A stretch of DNA of 64,000 bases from Dipteris shenzhenensis (Eukaryota > Polypodiophyta > Polypodiopsida > Gleicheniales): the NCBI GenBank assembly GCA_047967505.1, contig CM106539.1; one strand, given 5' to 3'. Made by a program: the position numbers and the translations under genes. Position 1 is the first letter of the stretch. Each line of letters opens with the position of its first letter. The notes beneath the pieces are model-generated. The model saw only the letters and a program-made list of their open reading frames with translations. It was not told where the DNA came from and made no database searches. Shown here piece after piece: positions 33,867-46,800 of this stretch.

Positions 33867-35056
33867 CTTGGATCAAAGACATGAGTTGCCATTGTAGTCC
33901 AATCACACACCCTTTTAACATGGTCGAAGCAAACCCATGCATGTTGCAAGTCACCACCACTCTGCATGTGTTTCACCAAGTCTACCCCAGATGCAAGTCC
34001 AACTGTTGACATCTTAAAAATGTAGCATCGCTCTTCTGAGTAGTCAATTAGTTGTCTTGGAAAAACAAAACCTTGAAAATAGTCATACTGGCATATTCCT
34101 TTCAGCCTCAAAATGGAGTCTAGTGAATGCACCATCCATGGTCCAAAATGAAAAAAAATTCATGTCCCATCCAAAGGTTTGTGCAAGTATCACGACCATC
34201 GAACACATATACCTATGCTATAAGCATACCGATGCATAGTTTTTTGGCACTTAAGCACTATCCATGGTAAAAAAGAGAAAATGTACATTTTTCACGATGC
34301 AAATATTGGCAAAATTGGAACACAAATACATGTACTAACTAATTCACTAATCTAATAGAGAAAGGAAATTTGGAATATTTGACCACACGAGTCACAATGT
34401 TTCAATAAGAAAAGCTTACACACATTAAAGCTTTAGATTCTTTAATCCATCTACTTAGTCTACATGTTAAAAAGACATATTGAAATGTGAATGCTCACAA
34501 GAAGAAAATTCATGAAAGAATGAAATAAAGGTTATGAGATCTACCTTCTTTGGTGTGTCAATGGCTGCAAAGCATCAAGGATGGAATTAAAATTTTTCAT
34601 TGTTAGAATCTCCAAGCCTGCATTGTCCTTTTTTAGAAGATAAGGCATGATGATATCCTTAGCCACATCCTTCTCATTTTTTTTTTGAGCAGCTCTCGAC
34701 GACTTTAGGACACTTTCATCCACAGCATTTCTAACGTTGGCAATAGCATCTTCGGATACTCCCTCCAACACCGCATGATTGTGCTCCCCAAGATGTATCA
34801 CCATCCATGTGTATCGAATGTTCGAAGGAATAATGTAATATATTTTGCATGGACAATGATGCAAACAAGAAGGCTATTGTGAGCAATGGAAGCATGAGAA
34901 TCCACCATGTGTCTTATCCATTACACCCAAAGGACAATGTTTGGAAAGATGTCCTTTCCATTGTGTAGTTTTTGCAATGCCTCTAAGCACAAGGTACCCA
35001 CAACTTGTATTCTTACAAACAAATGACCCACCAAAAATCGCCTCCTCCTCATGCAT
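33867..35056 (-). pseudogene. Transposase-like gene with Cys/His-rich N-terminus
   Basis: The minus strand reads from MHEEEAIFGGSFVC (35056) through paired Cys/His positions: CKNTSC, WKGHLSKHCPLG, CFHC, CPCKIYYIIP and WMVIHLGEHNHAV. It continues to a donor site after 34545 (AAGAAG/GTAGAT). An acceptor AG at 34107-34108 rejoins the frame to LKGICQYDYFQGF, SGVDLVKHMQSGGDLQHAW and VKRVCDWTTMATHVFDP, followed by a consensus donor (CCAAG/GTATGT) at 33866-33867. One in-frame stop (34874-34876) breaks exon 1. The gene is cut off on the left by the copia 3' LTR. I read it as a transposon-derived protein with an N-terminal zinc-binding domain; the family name is uncertain. Confidence 0.55.
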
Positions 35057-35099
35057 GTGAGGGTATAACCTTGGCAAGATCCATAGATTTCCTTTTAAT

Positions 35100-35910
35100 A
35101 AGGATGGTGTAGTAGGAGCTACTTGTAAATTACAGCTCATACACAGTGATGTTTGTGGTCCTATGAGGACACTTTTGGTGGTTATTTCTATTATGTTACA
35201 TTCATATATGACCACCAATTATACTTGGGTCTATGGTGTTAAGGCAAAATCAGAAGTGTTTATGCATTTCAAACACTTTGTGGCTATGGTTGAAAAATGA
35301 GACAAGACTCAAGGTGCAGGCACTTCGCACAGATAGATGATGGGAGTATATGTCTCATGAGTTTCAGACATTTTTAAAGGAGAAAGGCATCACGCATCAG
35401 CTTACAGTGAGGCTTACACCTCAGCAAAATGGCAAAGCTGAGTGCAAGAATCACACTCTTATGGAGATGGATAGATGCATGCTTACAAGTAAGAAGTTGC
35501 TTCAGGTTTTTGTTCGAAGGCCTCAGGTGTGCAAATTATGTTTTAAATTGGGCTCCCACAAAGGCTTTAAAGACAATCACTCCCTATGAGGCATGGCATG
35601 GGAGAAAGCCTTCAGTGGATCGCTTTAGAGTTTTTGGTTGTGTTGCATATTACTATGTGCCTATGGAGTTTCAACATAAGTTGTCAGATAAGGCACTTAT
35701 GTGCATTTTTGTTGGGTATAGTGCACAAAGCAAATGCTATCGTGACTACAATCTTGCTTCTTGCAAGATTTTTATAAGTATAGATGTTATTTTTTCTGAG
35801 AATTCAGCACATACACATGCTAATTTTACTATCCCAGCTTCTTTACATGATGTTTTTGAGGGGACGCTTCCTATAGCATTTGGTTCCCCAAATGAGGTTC
35901 CTACATAAGA
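35100..35910 (+). pseudogene. Orphan copia integrase fragment
   Basis: The plus-strand translation gives LQLIHSDVCGPM with the first catalytic Asp (about 35130-35165), then after stops EYMSHEFQTFLKEKGI and TPQQNGKAECKNHTL (with the catalytic Glu; about 35420-35460). The C-terminal ITPYEAWHGRKPSVDRFRVF and CIFVGYSAQSKCYRDYN run to about 35780. Two shifts near 35520 and several stops are present. No RT follows. It is a different copia family from its neighbour. Confidence 0.82.
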
Positions 35911-36865
35911 CCTTAGAGAGAAATAGCTTTCCAAATGGTGAACGATATGCCCTTGTTGACTTGATAGTTCACCAAAGGTGAACTCTACTAAAATCCTATA
36001 CAAAGGGCAAATTGTAATGACATTCAAGAATCTCCCTACTCTAGCCCACACTAGTAAGCAATGCATGATAAGTTTCCACATTGAAAAAGGGAAATTGGGA
36101 AAACACCACTCTTTTTCGAATTCTATAACATGTCCTCTTTCACAAACTAGGTGCATCAATCCAACCCCGAAACCTGAGGGCATCTCAAAAATGCATAGAA
36201 TCCATCATCAAACTATGATAGCAGTGAGAAGGTTGGGACTTTGTGAAGTGTCCTCCATCTAAATTCCACCCTATCCACCATTCCCCAGGGTTGTTTGCTA
36301 TGTTGGGAGGCCATACCCCTCTAAGTGCTGCAATATTCTTCTTAACAGATGAAGTTCTACTTTTGAAAGTCTAAATTTTACCTTAAGTTACTTCCTTCAG
36401 ACCACCTGCATATACCCTTATTATTCTTGATTTTGTTAGGATCGTAAAAGCAAAGCATTCTCCCTCCATTGTAGCTAAACTCCACCAAATTTGCATGGCA
36501 AGACTAGCATCTCCTCTCAATCAGACCTTCCTTTCCACTGCATTATGAGAAAAAGATTAAAGAGCATAGAGAACCAAATCGAAGGCTCAAAAGGGAGAGA
36601 AGCAAAGATAGCAAAGATTCAGAGTGTGGAGATGCCCAGAGAAGAGAGGGAGAAGAGGGGCTTGGAGTGTGAGAGACTCAATGAGGATGAGAGAGGGAAA
36701 AAGAGGGACTAGAAGGGCAAGGGGTAGAGGGCTGAGGCGAGGAGGAGTGGAGGGCAGCAACATAGAGGAGAGGCAAGAGTTCTACCTAAGAAGGGGAGAG
36801 ACAAGACTAAACGCTCAACTCACAATTTTCCAAAGCTCGTACAAGGGTAAACACTTAATGCACAT
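35911..36865. other. No gene recognised; purine-rich tract
   Basis: Short frames only. About 36590-36800 is strongly purine-rich (GAGAGAAG, GAGGGAGAAGAGGGG), resembling the tract at 1106-1182. Confidence 0.4.
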
Positions 36866-37030
36866 GTTAATGTGTGCTTTGGCCTTATGTTGATCGAGTG
36901 CACCTTAAGTTAGCTTATGTTACTTGGCATGGGACTAATTAATATAAGTTAATGTGTGCTTTAGCCTTATGTTAATCAAGTGCATCTTAAGTTAACCTAT
37001 GTTACTTGGCAGGGAATTTTCATTAAAGGG
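36866..37030 (+). repeat. 82-bp tandem duplication
   Basis: GTTAATGTGTGCTTTGGCCT at 36866 recurs at 36948 with a few changes. Both copies continue through GTGCACCTTAAGTTAGC to TTATGTTACTTGGCA. Confidence 0.8.
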
Positions 37031-37132
37031 TCATTAGGGGCACATATTGAGATAGAAAATTTGTCATTTGCAAGTTACCTAGAATTTGTTGAACATCATT
37101 TTCCTATTGGATCACATGGAGGGGCTACCCTT

Positions 37133-37400
37133 TCACTTGGTCGAGAAAATAAACTCTCCTAAACTTCCTTGCTGAGTTAATAACTTCATGTTCATATTGA
37201 TCCTATCAACCCATTCTTGTACTTGCTTTGCCTTGACCCCTTTAAGGAATGCTTTGGATGGGTAGTCTCCTACTTTGAGCCACTTCAACCTTGATCTTGC
37301 TCTTAAGGTAGTTGTGAACTTGAATTCAATCTCTCTAATACAAGCTTCACCTTTAATAGTGTTGTGAGTCATTGGCTAAAGGGAGGTACTCTGTTGCTAT
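37133..37400 (-). pseudogene. LINE ORF2 linker fragment
   Basis: A 79-codon frame with ARSRLKWLKVGDYPSKAF, the typical wording of the linker between endonuclease and RT in plant L1-type LINEs (R-kW-GD-N-kfF). No RT domain follows, so this is a scrap. Confidence 0.55.
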
Positions 37401-37779
37401 GGGTGGCTAAATATAATTGAAAGTGGCAAGTTGAATTGCTTTTGTGGCATGGGATTTTTATATGCAAAAAATTTAAAAATGTTGGTTGTTGGTAGTATGG
37501 TCATCAGAGTTGTAGATTGGAATTTAGAAGACCCAATCATATTATGAGCAAACACTACAAGGTATGTTTTTGTTTTTGCGAGAAAAAAAAATATATAGAT
37601 TAATATGAAAAGGTAAAAAGAGCAGTCTCGTAAGAGACAATCCGTGCACTATTGATTTTCAAGGCTTTGAAGGCCAATCTTAGAGAAACCTCCAACTCCA
37701 GAAAGGCTACCCCAAACTTAGATTTGCTATAAAAAATAGCACTATTCCGCTTTCCCAAAATACAATCAATAATAATCAC

Positions 37780-38060
37780 ATAGATGACCTACCGATCTTC
37801 CACAGTTCATCGTTCATGTTGCCCTCTTCACCTAGAAGCATGCACTTTGAGCTAAAGGGAAAGAAGACTTGCATCAGACTAAACCATGGTATTACTCTAA
37901 ATCGGTAGAGTCATTGGGCAGTTCCATAGAACATGTTTTAGAGTCTCCTCATTAGACATGTAGTAAACACAAATAGAAAAGATTTTAGAATTCCATTTAA
38001 CCACCCTTGTCTTCACAGGCAATTTACACATCAATACCCTAATTTACACATTAATACCCT
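37780..38060 (-). pseudogene. LINE C-terminal zinc-finger (zf-RVT) fragment
   Basis: The minus strand reads LPVKTRVVKWNSKIFSICVY then NEETLKHVLWNCP, the usual wording of the Cys/His segment after RT in plant LINEs. The first cysteine pair is partly lost. Its position relative to the fragment at 37133-37400 is the wrong way round for one intact element, so two copies or a rearrangement are involved. Confidence 0.55.
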
Positions 38061-38089
38061 CCAAAATAACAAATTATAATTTGAAAGCT

Positions 38090-38870
38090 CCCCATAGTGG
38101 CTCAGCTTTATTATATTCCTATTTGTTTTGGACCATAGAGGTTAATTAACCTATGCTTGTCCATGAATTGATTTATTTATTTGGGTTGATTAAATTATGT
38201 TAAGCTATGCCTTAGAAGAGTGCACATTATTTAAGAGGGTAGGATTAGAACCCACAATCTTGTCTTTCCCACATGTGAGCCCTACCACTAAGCTATAGAG
38301 TGGAAGAGCATACCTAGTGCTAACTAAAATATTATAAATGGTCCCTCTTCCCCCTTCCCCTTTTGTACTTGCCTTGTTCTTTAAAGCCCCCTTCAAATGG
38401 TCCACATTCCCCCTCCCCCTTTAGTACTTGCCTTCTTCTTTAATGCCCCCTTCTTAAGTGGTCCAACTCCTCCCTTCCCCCTTTATCCCTTAGTTTAATC
38501 ATGCCCTTTCCCTCTTCCTTTTCACCCCTCTTCTCTTCCCAACAACTAATTAATCCCAGTAGCGATGCTGCCAGTAGCAAGTAAGCTTGAGGAAATTAGG
38601 AAAACAATCCCAGCAGGGATGTTGCCAGAAGCAAGTAAGCTTGAGGAAATTAGGAAAACAGTCATATTTTGGGAAAAACGGATGAAGCTTGTGAAGCACT
38701 TAGCCGCCTTTGGCGCTAGGAAGGCTTTTTGAAGGCGCAAATTTCATTATGTAACTTCCTTTATTATGTTACTAATAAATATCTTTTCACGCAAAAAAAA
38801 AACTAATTAATGGGAATTTCCCATTTTTCAATGTATGGGGGGACACACTCTAGCGAGTCTTCTAACTCAC
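38090..38870 (-). repeat. tRNA-box-containing repeat, copy 1
   Basis: Matches 60090-60580 over about 480 bp after removal of the insertion at 38555-38800. On the minus strand TAGCTTAGTGG (38295-38285) and GGTTCTAATCC (38252-38242) form pol III A- and B-box-like sequences with starts 43 bp apart, the normal spacing in a tRNA. The B box has one change from consensus. The flanking arms are C/T-rich. It may be a tRNA-derived SINE or a larger composite. Confidence 0.65.
38555..38800 (+). mobile_element. Short poly(A) retro-insertion with 11-bp target duplication
   Basis: 246 bp bounded by AACTAATTAAT at 38544-38554 and 38801-38811, ending in AATAAATATC...GC and A8. This is the mark of target-primed reverse transcription of a 5'-truncated transcript. 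The insert reads on the plus strand through EEIRKTVIFWEKRMKLVKHL and AAFGARKAF to a stop, so it carries the 3' end of a coding RNA, perhaps a LINE ORF2. A 54-bp stretch is duplicated in tandem within it (about 38570 and 38612). Confidence 0.85.
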
Positions 38871-40790
38871 GAATTCACTCTATCAGTGGGAGCATCCTTC
38901 TTCCACCTAGCACATGAGACCTCATTCCCACAATGGCAAAATATGGCAAAAATGCCCACAAATGCTAGCATCTAGTGCGTTCCCCCATCTAGGCCCAACT
39001 TTCTCGCGGTTGTAGGTGCCCCGGTGGAGTCGAATATTTTCCCTCTCCACTTGGAAGTTTAGGGGCTATAGCCTTCATTTTCTAAATCCATCCAATTGAA
39101 CCATGAAAAGCTTGATGTTGATTCACACGCATACGAATATACTGATAAACAAGTATTTGAAGCATGGCAATCACGCTTCGTGGGGACTCACGAGGCTAAG
39201 CTAGTGATGGCCAAGAGCTTGGCATATTTGCCAACTCGCATACGCGGGAAAAGCCTCCAACTCACCAAGATTTTCTATGTATTAGAGCAAGGTATGGATA
39301 TAAAATGGCATTGATTCTTTGACAACCCATCCATCACATCTCCATTTGGCTGCGAGTGTGGAAGGGACCCCCTTGAGAAGTGTGTTTGTCATTTGTGTTC
39401 GAGAAATGTTTGGAGCGTAGAAAAGAACCAGGAACCTGAGGTCAAGGCGCAATAAAGGCAGGAATCAAATGCTTTGCAGAGCGGAAGTGTGGATGTTTAT
39501 TAAGCTTTCAAGTTTCACCCAGCCATTCATGCTTAACGTGTTGGTTCTTGGGAGCTTGCGACGTTGACTTACTTAGTGGAGTAATTACTTTATCTAATTG
39601 AGTAAGTATATACTATAGATTCCTTGGAAGTTCGCGTTTCGACGTTCCCTTGATTAGGAAGGGCAGACAAGCTGGACACTCAAGCGTAAGCGTCATAAAA
39701 CAGAAGCTGGTTGAGAGACTTGGCCTGTAATCTTAAACTCGCTCTATCCAGACATCGGCGCTTCGTCACAAAAGACCGTTGATGCTGGGTGTGATCTGAA
39801 ATCTTTTAGCATACGTTTTCAATCATGATTCTCACACTATATCATAGCTTTGTTGTCGGCCCTTACAGAATTCCAATAGGAAAGCGGCGAAGATGTGTTG
39901 TCTTTTGCATTCGAAAACAAAAATGTCGAATGAAAAAGGCAAAGGGGGTTACGCAGGATATTGGGCCAGATGATGAGCAACATTGGAGGGTTGTGCTGAA
40001 TTTTTAGTCCCTGCCTTGTCACACACCTCACCCACATGGGTGCCGATACTGGCTTTTGTACAGTCCTCTCACATCCCGGCACGTTTCATTGTGGGCAAGC
40101 AGGCTCACGGAATCTTTCATTTTATCATGCCGATCTGAGAGTCACGGAAGTAGAGACTCCAAAATGTGCCACAGAGCTTCTACTAGGTCCCATCTCGCCA
40201 TCGTGCCACGATCTATTTAGTTATTATCACAAGCCTGCATTCAGATATTCTCTCTCTGTCTCGTGACCTGTGAGTCGTCTCGTGCCCGCCACCACACCTC
40301 TGGCTTTCGGCCCCCGTCAAATCGTTGCCTAGTCATTCCCGTGAAGCAGTTCGTCACTCTTACGTCTGCATTGCCAATTAAGGCTTAAGGTGGTGCTGGT
40401 TTTTCGAGTCTGGCACAGGTTTCGAAGGTATTTTGAAGCGCCATTGGAGCTGGGATGTGCACCTTCATTTTTTGGGTCTCCATTTTCGAAATCCGAGCGC
40501 CATTCCTTGCCCAGCCAATAAGGAGATGACATCGCTTTGGACTAAACTGCCTTGAATGAGGAAAACGGGTTCTGATCTTCATCTCCCAGCCAATCCAAAG
40601 ATGCCAGCTCTTAGATGAGAGCTCCCTCCAACGAGTCAGACCTCGAGTTCAACACCTCTGTCTCTTATTAAATGCTTGACTCTCCTTCACCATTTCAGCG
40701 TGTGAACGAAATCTCCTTGTGGCACCAGAGGCGCATTACCTGCTCGTGTGCACTAACTCTAAGCAGACTCGGTTGCCTCCACAATTAAGA
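38871..40790. other. No gene recognised; less AT-rich stretch
   Basis: Short frames only (for example 39096-39314 plus). The sequence from about 39,350 to 40,780 has more G and C and fewer repeats than its surroundings, which may mean unique host DNA. No splice-linked coding pattern or known domain could be made out. Confidence 0.35.
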
Positions 40791-40792
40791 GA

Positions 40793-40793
40793 G

Positions 40794-40820
<27 letters not shown>
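40793..40820 (+). repeat. (CT)n microsatellite
   Basis: About 14 CT units. Confidence 0.95.
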
Positions 40821-40824
<4 letters not shown>

Positions 40825-40859
40825 CACAGTGCAAGCATGCGCGCACACACTCTCTCTTT

Positions 40860-43800
40860 CAAACTGATTGCGATAATTAGAATAAGTTTGGGCCTTATCT
40901 ACAATATACACACGTCTAATAAGTAGCGCTCCATTTTTATAGCAAATGAAGGTTCACATGTACGTACGTACCTTTCAAGTCTCATTTCACATGTGCTATG
41001 AAAGGTATATAGCATTAGGTAGTGGCTCATTGAATCTCACATTTGCACTCCATATGAGGAATATTCTAGCTTCATTGCATCTTACAATCGCTTCTCTCAC
41101 ATGGATTATCCACTAGCCTTAAGTCTCTTTCATCATTCTTATAAGGGTGTGCATCTTGTCTAGATGTATAATCTAGCATGGATCTTCTTGAAAGCACTCA
41201 AGTAAGGTACATAATGAGCTTTCAAGAGTAAATTGTGTGGCCATGCAAACAAGAAGCTCAACAATTCCTTGTGAATCATTTGGAATTAGTCGTCCATTCA
41301 ATAGCATATTATATTGTTTGTATATTTGTATTATTGCTACAAAAATATATATGTATACACACACACACACACACACATATCTATGTTTATGTATATATTC
41401 TCCCATTATATTTATTTTATGACAAGAGATAGTCATTACCAATGTCACATATTAAAATAAAATGTTCTACCTTTCATGGAAACATTTTTTTCAAGGCTAG
41501 ACACTAAATGCTTTTCCTTTTAGGATCCATAATAATGATTATGTTTTATGATGATGGTATCCATTCATTTCATCCACTATGATGAGAAAGTGACATTATA
41601 TTTAGCACCATTATGACTTCCATCTATGGATGTATAGTTTTTGTATAAGTGGGCTCTTGGAACTATTTCCTTGAGACAATTCACTAAAATGGCCACTATT
41701 AGCTCATTTGTTATATGATATGACAAGGTATTTCCTAATCAATGTGATACATATTTTACCCATTATTGACTTGTGAAGTTTTCAACATATTTATGATTGA
41801 ATCATGGTTAAGTGCACAATTCTTTGCATTTTATTATATGGTTCGCCAATGTCAAAAGAGCCCTAAACATAGTTTTAATAACCATGTACTTTTATTTTCT
41901 TGTTCAATTATGATATATATTATTTTGATAGGAGGAGGAATTATTTATGTTAGTTACATGAATATATAAAGATACTATCATTGAAAGTATATTTTTTCCA
42001 TTCACTTACCCAGTGCTAATCTAATTATCTGGCTATGAGTGGACTTCATCGCAATGAGATCTATATTTTCATAATTTAGGCTAGATCAACAAGCTGTTAG
42101 TAAATAAGCACCAAAATAGCAAACATATCAGTTGTAAGAAAATTTGGTTAACGAAGGATTCCAATTATGTATTTGTAAGATAACCAATTTATGCACTCAT
42201 AGACGGGAAAGATAAATAATCAACAATAGATGGGAAAGACAAATAATTAACAATGATCTAAGTAACAAAATATAAAAATAATTCATACATGGATCCAATT
42301 GATACAACATGCATTAACTACCTCATCAGCTTATAAATGGGAGAGGAAATAGATGTATATATCCCACATATAAATAAAGCAAACGGATGCCAATGAAAAT
42401 TAAACACAAAAGCAAAATGTGATGAGTTTCTGCCCTTCCAATCATGTCCAGAAGCCCGCATTTGGAGTTATACGCGAAATGGAAAGAATCAACCTCCCTT
42501 TTCTTGCTGGCTAGAAGTTCTGACTTTCCTATCAATCCTACCATAAATTCCCATCAATATCAAGGTGGGAATCCCAACAATAAATTTTATATATAATGAC
42601 GTGTGTTTTTGCTTGGTTCAGCGGAATGCTCCTATGTGGTACAAACCCTGATGGAATATTGCAAAGTAGGAATAATGCTTCATCTCATTTTATTAATACT
42701 TATTATTATCTATAGAATAGAAATAGAAACATTAATAGTATATAGGTTAGTATGTAACGCTAGTGCATATTTGGAATCCTACAATGTTCATAAATACATT
42801 TCCTGTAAATGATATTGCTCTCCACACGACAAAAGGTATAACTAAAAAAAGAGTTGATTAGTCCATATTCCAATGATCGTTAATGTCTAGTATGAGAAAG
42901 TAGCCCATGGAATACACCATCTATCTTGAACTATGGACGAAGTAGTATTATGTTGATGTGTATCAAGAAAGACAGCTGTATATAGTGTGTAGTAAGTGAG
43001 CATGCAAATTTGCATATCGGTTAGAGGGTAGAATTGAAGGAAAATAGATCAATTGCAAGGAGAAAGCATAGTAGATTAAATCGCATCTCCCTAATAAAAA
43101 ACGTAGCAACATATAAGGTTGGTGGAATTGTAATGGAACCTTGTAGGTGGGAGAACCAAATCAATGAAGTTATAAAACAAGGTATGAAGAGCAATAGAAT
43201 CGACATAGAAAACCAAAACGTAGTCTTTCCAAATAGGAACTACATAGACACCATCAATTTTCTCATGAATGCCACCTCATGCTCACTAGCCTTCTTGGAG
43301 CTCACAATCGACATCTGTAGAAGAAATGTCTCTTACAATACATCGTTCCAAAACCAAGCAGCATTAAGCTTGCTGTAGAGAACAGACTCATAGAAGATGA
43401 TTGCTTCATTCTCTAGATTCATTTTTATTTGCTTAAATGCTAAAAGATTGAATAATATTGGTGATTGATTCCTAGGTTTCTTATGCTTGAAATATTTGCA
43501 TTATTGATTGATGTTGTGAATTGAGGGAAAGAGTAACTAATTGGGCGATGGCTGTTGGCGGTAAGCATGATTCGCCATAATTTTGTGCACATAAGGCACA
43601 ACCAGTGATGCAGGGAATAAACATGGCTTACTTCAAAAAGCCTAGTTTTTGAAATTACAAATGCTCATGTACATATTTTAAATTTTTGGAAGATTAGAGG
43701 CTTAGCCTAAGCATATTAACTAAAGTGGGAAAAGCAAACTCTATTTCTAGAAAAGGCAAGGTATTTGGGAGACTGTGTGCGTGGCTTATCTCCAATTCGT

Positions 43801-46800
43801 GCATGGAGGAGATGTAAGCTTGTATCAGTTGTTGCTCACTGAATCAATCAAATACATAGGAAGTGGAAGACGAGCACCACTCCTATGGGGGAAGATTGCA
43901 CCCAGTGCGCTTGTTATCTTTTCCTTTTGTGAGTTTTGAAAGATCATGCATAAATTTGTGTATAGTTTTCATTGTGTTTTTTATGATTTGCAGGTTCCGT
44001 GAGCGATTCCCGTTGTAGCTGAAAAAGTCCTATCTTTGAGTGAATCTCCTCATGTGGAAGTGTTGCTTTTGGAGACAAAAAAATTAGTGAGGGTTCTTGT
44101 TGATAAGACCTCGATAACACATGGAAAAGTCTATGGATACAAGTGAACTAATAAGGTTTGAAATTCGTGCCATTGATTTGCCAATGGTAAGGTTCCTCAA
44201 AGATCCTTGAGTTATAGCATTCCATTCATAAGAATTAGAGTGATTTGAAAGCATTCAATCCAATTGAGGTGTTGTTGGGTCCCAGTCTAGAGAGGTATAT
44301 TAGTACTAACATCCCATCTTTAATGTTTTTTCAACAATATGTTGTTAATGAAAGGATTTTTTATGTCATTGTACCATCATGCTCAAGCACCAAGTTTAAG
44401 TTTGCTCTGATGACCTTGTATTGCCTTTGCCTTTTTAACTTGATGCTTGATGGTAATTCATGAGCTTTGAATAATGAAATTGAGGGGAACTAGCACCTTC
44501 AACCCATATGCAAGTCAAAAAGATGTGTGTATTGTGACGTTACAATACTGAGGATTGTTCATAGTAAGCTAAATGAACAATAAGGCAAATGAAGTGTCCC
44601 GAGAAGATGTGGAATATAAGAAGCAAGTTTGAGTTGCCTAAAGCATAAACACAAGACATAGGTCAAGGAGATTCAAATGGAGGTGAAAGCTCATGCACCA
44701 AGCTAAAGAATTGCACTAATTGAGGTGAACGCTCTCGATAACATGACCAAGAGAAAGAGTTGCCTTAAAGATTTGAGGGAAAAGAAGATTGAAGTGCTTG
44801 TTCAATCAGAAAAAGGGTAATAGAAATTAGAATGCAAATCATGGTAGGAGCATGCCAAGTTGCTTTGCAGTAGTAGTGAATGACATGACTTAGATCCCAA
44901 TGCTAACCACCATGTTGGAAAATAGGTGAATTGGAAAGATTAAAAGGATGTAATAGCCGAAATTGTAATTGACATGCCATGCCCACCAAGTGAGCAACCA
45001 TCATTAGAGCCTATCCACATCATGGACTCGAGCCTTATTTGTCTAGTAGTGAAATATGTTTTTCTCGAGAATAAATCGAGCTAAGGAAATTTTTCCTAGA
45101 GATATCCAAACTAAGAATGCTTTTGGTAAGAGATGCCAAGCTCGTCTAATAGTGGCAATGTCAGATTATGCCCAAAACAAAAATAAGAATTGGCTCAATT
45201 TCTTTAAGTAGGGCTATGGTGAAAGAAGAGATCGCTTTGCTTGGAGCATAGCCAAGTTTCTCTATGAGAATATAATTTTTTGATTTTGTTAGCCCACTGA
45301 GTTTATCAATAGGACATATTTCATGAACAAAGTGTTCCCAATACTAGCTCAAGAGTTTGTGCTGTTGATGCTGTTGATGCAAAGAGTAGCCAATAGCTAC
45401 TCGAGATGAACCAAGTAAGCTAACAAGACATTAGAGGCACTCATAGAAATTACAGCCAATCAATGCTGAGAGGATGGATTTGGACTTTACACTATATGCA
45501 ACATAGGGCCTCTAGGATTGGTTGCAAGGTGACCTATTCGCATAACCTTTTCACCCGTTTTGTTTAAAGTAATGGTCAGCTTATTTTATGAACTTCTTGA
45601 TTCTTGTACCTTGTTCAACCCCTCCCATCATGACAAGAACTTGGTAGTTAAACTATAAAGTCTAGTATTTGAATGTGTCTTGGTAGTCAAACCATAAAGT
45701 CTAGTTTTTTAATGTATCTTGGGATTGAATGTATAGCATATACTTCTTGAGAGCATGTTGTGTTTTTGGGAATACGAATTGTACTTGAGTCCATAGCCTA
45801 AATGTGAGACCTGTAGGAGAGTCTTTCTTGGATCCCTCATTGGAAGTTGAGTTGGAACATCCTTTTGTTACCGTCACATCCTGTGTCAATGTGAGGTGAC
45901 CCTAGTTGATCATGATGGATAAACATTTAAAACATCTTCTCCATTGAGGCCAAGATATCACGTGCAATCATATTCACCTTCATTTACTTCATCTCGTCCA
46001 TCTGCTCTACTTTTTCTTCATGCAATTATACTCCAACTCCTTACTTTCAACTCCATTACTTTATTAACCTTGTATGTCCCATGGAGATAAAATTTGTGTC
46101 TTATCATACCACACACTTTGAATGGGTGGGGAAAGGCAAGATGTGAGACTCCTTTGGGTAGGACATGATTGGGTCAAGGACACAACAAGCCTATTCATTC
46201 TAGCTTGCTCTCTAAGAGCAATACATGCCATCACTAGAAGCATACTTTTATAAAAAAGAAGGTCTAGATGGCCTGTGGGCCATTCTCACTCACTCAATAC
46301 ACAGCTTATAAATTTGCACGTGATACTTTACTCTTGGTAGAACGTCTCCTTTTTACTTAATAGTTAAAGAAGCAAATTCTCCCTTGAATTACAACCAATC
46401 CTTACTTTCAGTACATACACATTTAACTTTTCATCTAATAATATACTTCAACCAATCCTTACTTTACCTGGACATTTAGCTTTTTAAACATTTGTGTAAC
46501 ACCAATACTCTTACAATAGTATAAAGGGGTTACTTTCACGACCTCAAGATTTGATTGGTTGAGCATGTAGTATCAAAATCACTTGGCATATTCGGGAAGC
46601 TAATAAAGGCATATTTATCAAGAGCCCCCAAATATATATTTCACACACACGCACACACACACACGCGTGCACGGGCAGGTCTAATAGTGATACGAATCAT
46701 ATTCAAAATATAATCACATCTACCTTGAAATGGAGTCAATAAGCAATGTGAATGTTTAGATGGTGGGATGTCAAAGGAGAAAGAGAAACGTGAAGAACTG

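Noticed and set aside
38242-38295. Possible tRNA gene on the minus strand
   Set aside because: A and B boxes fit, but no full cloverleaf with a paired acceptor stem can be drawn, and the sequence is part of a dispersed repeat.
45080-45370. Possible eroded viral or Gag-like coding
   Set aside because: A few suggestive words only. No catalytic motif, and no second domain of a pararetrovirus could be found nearby.
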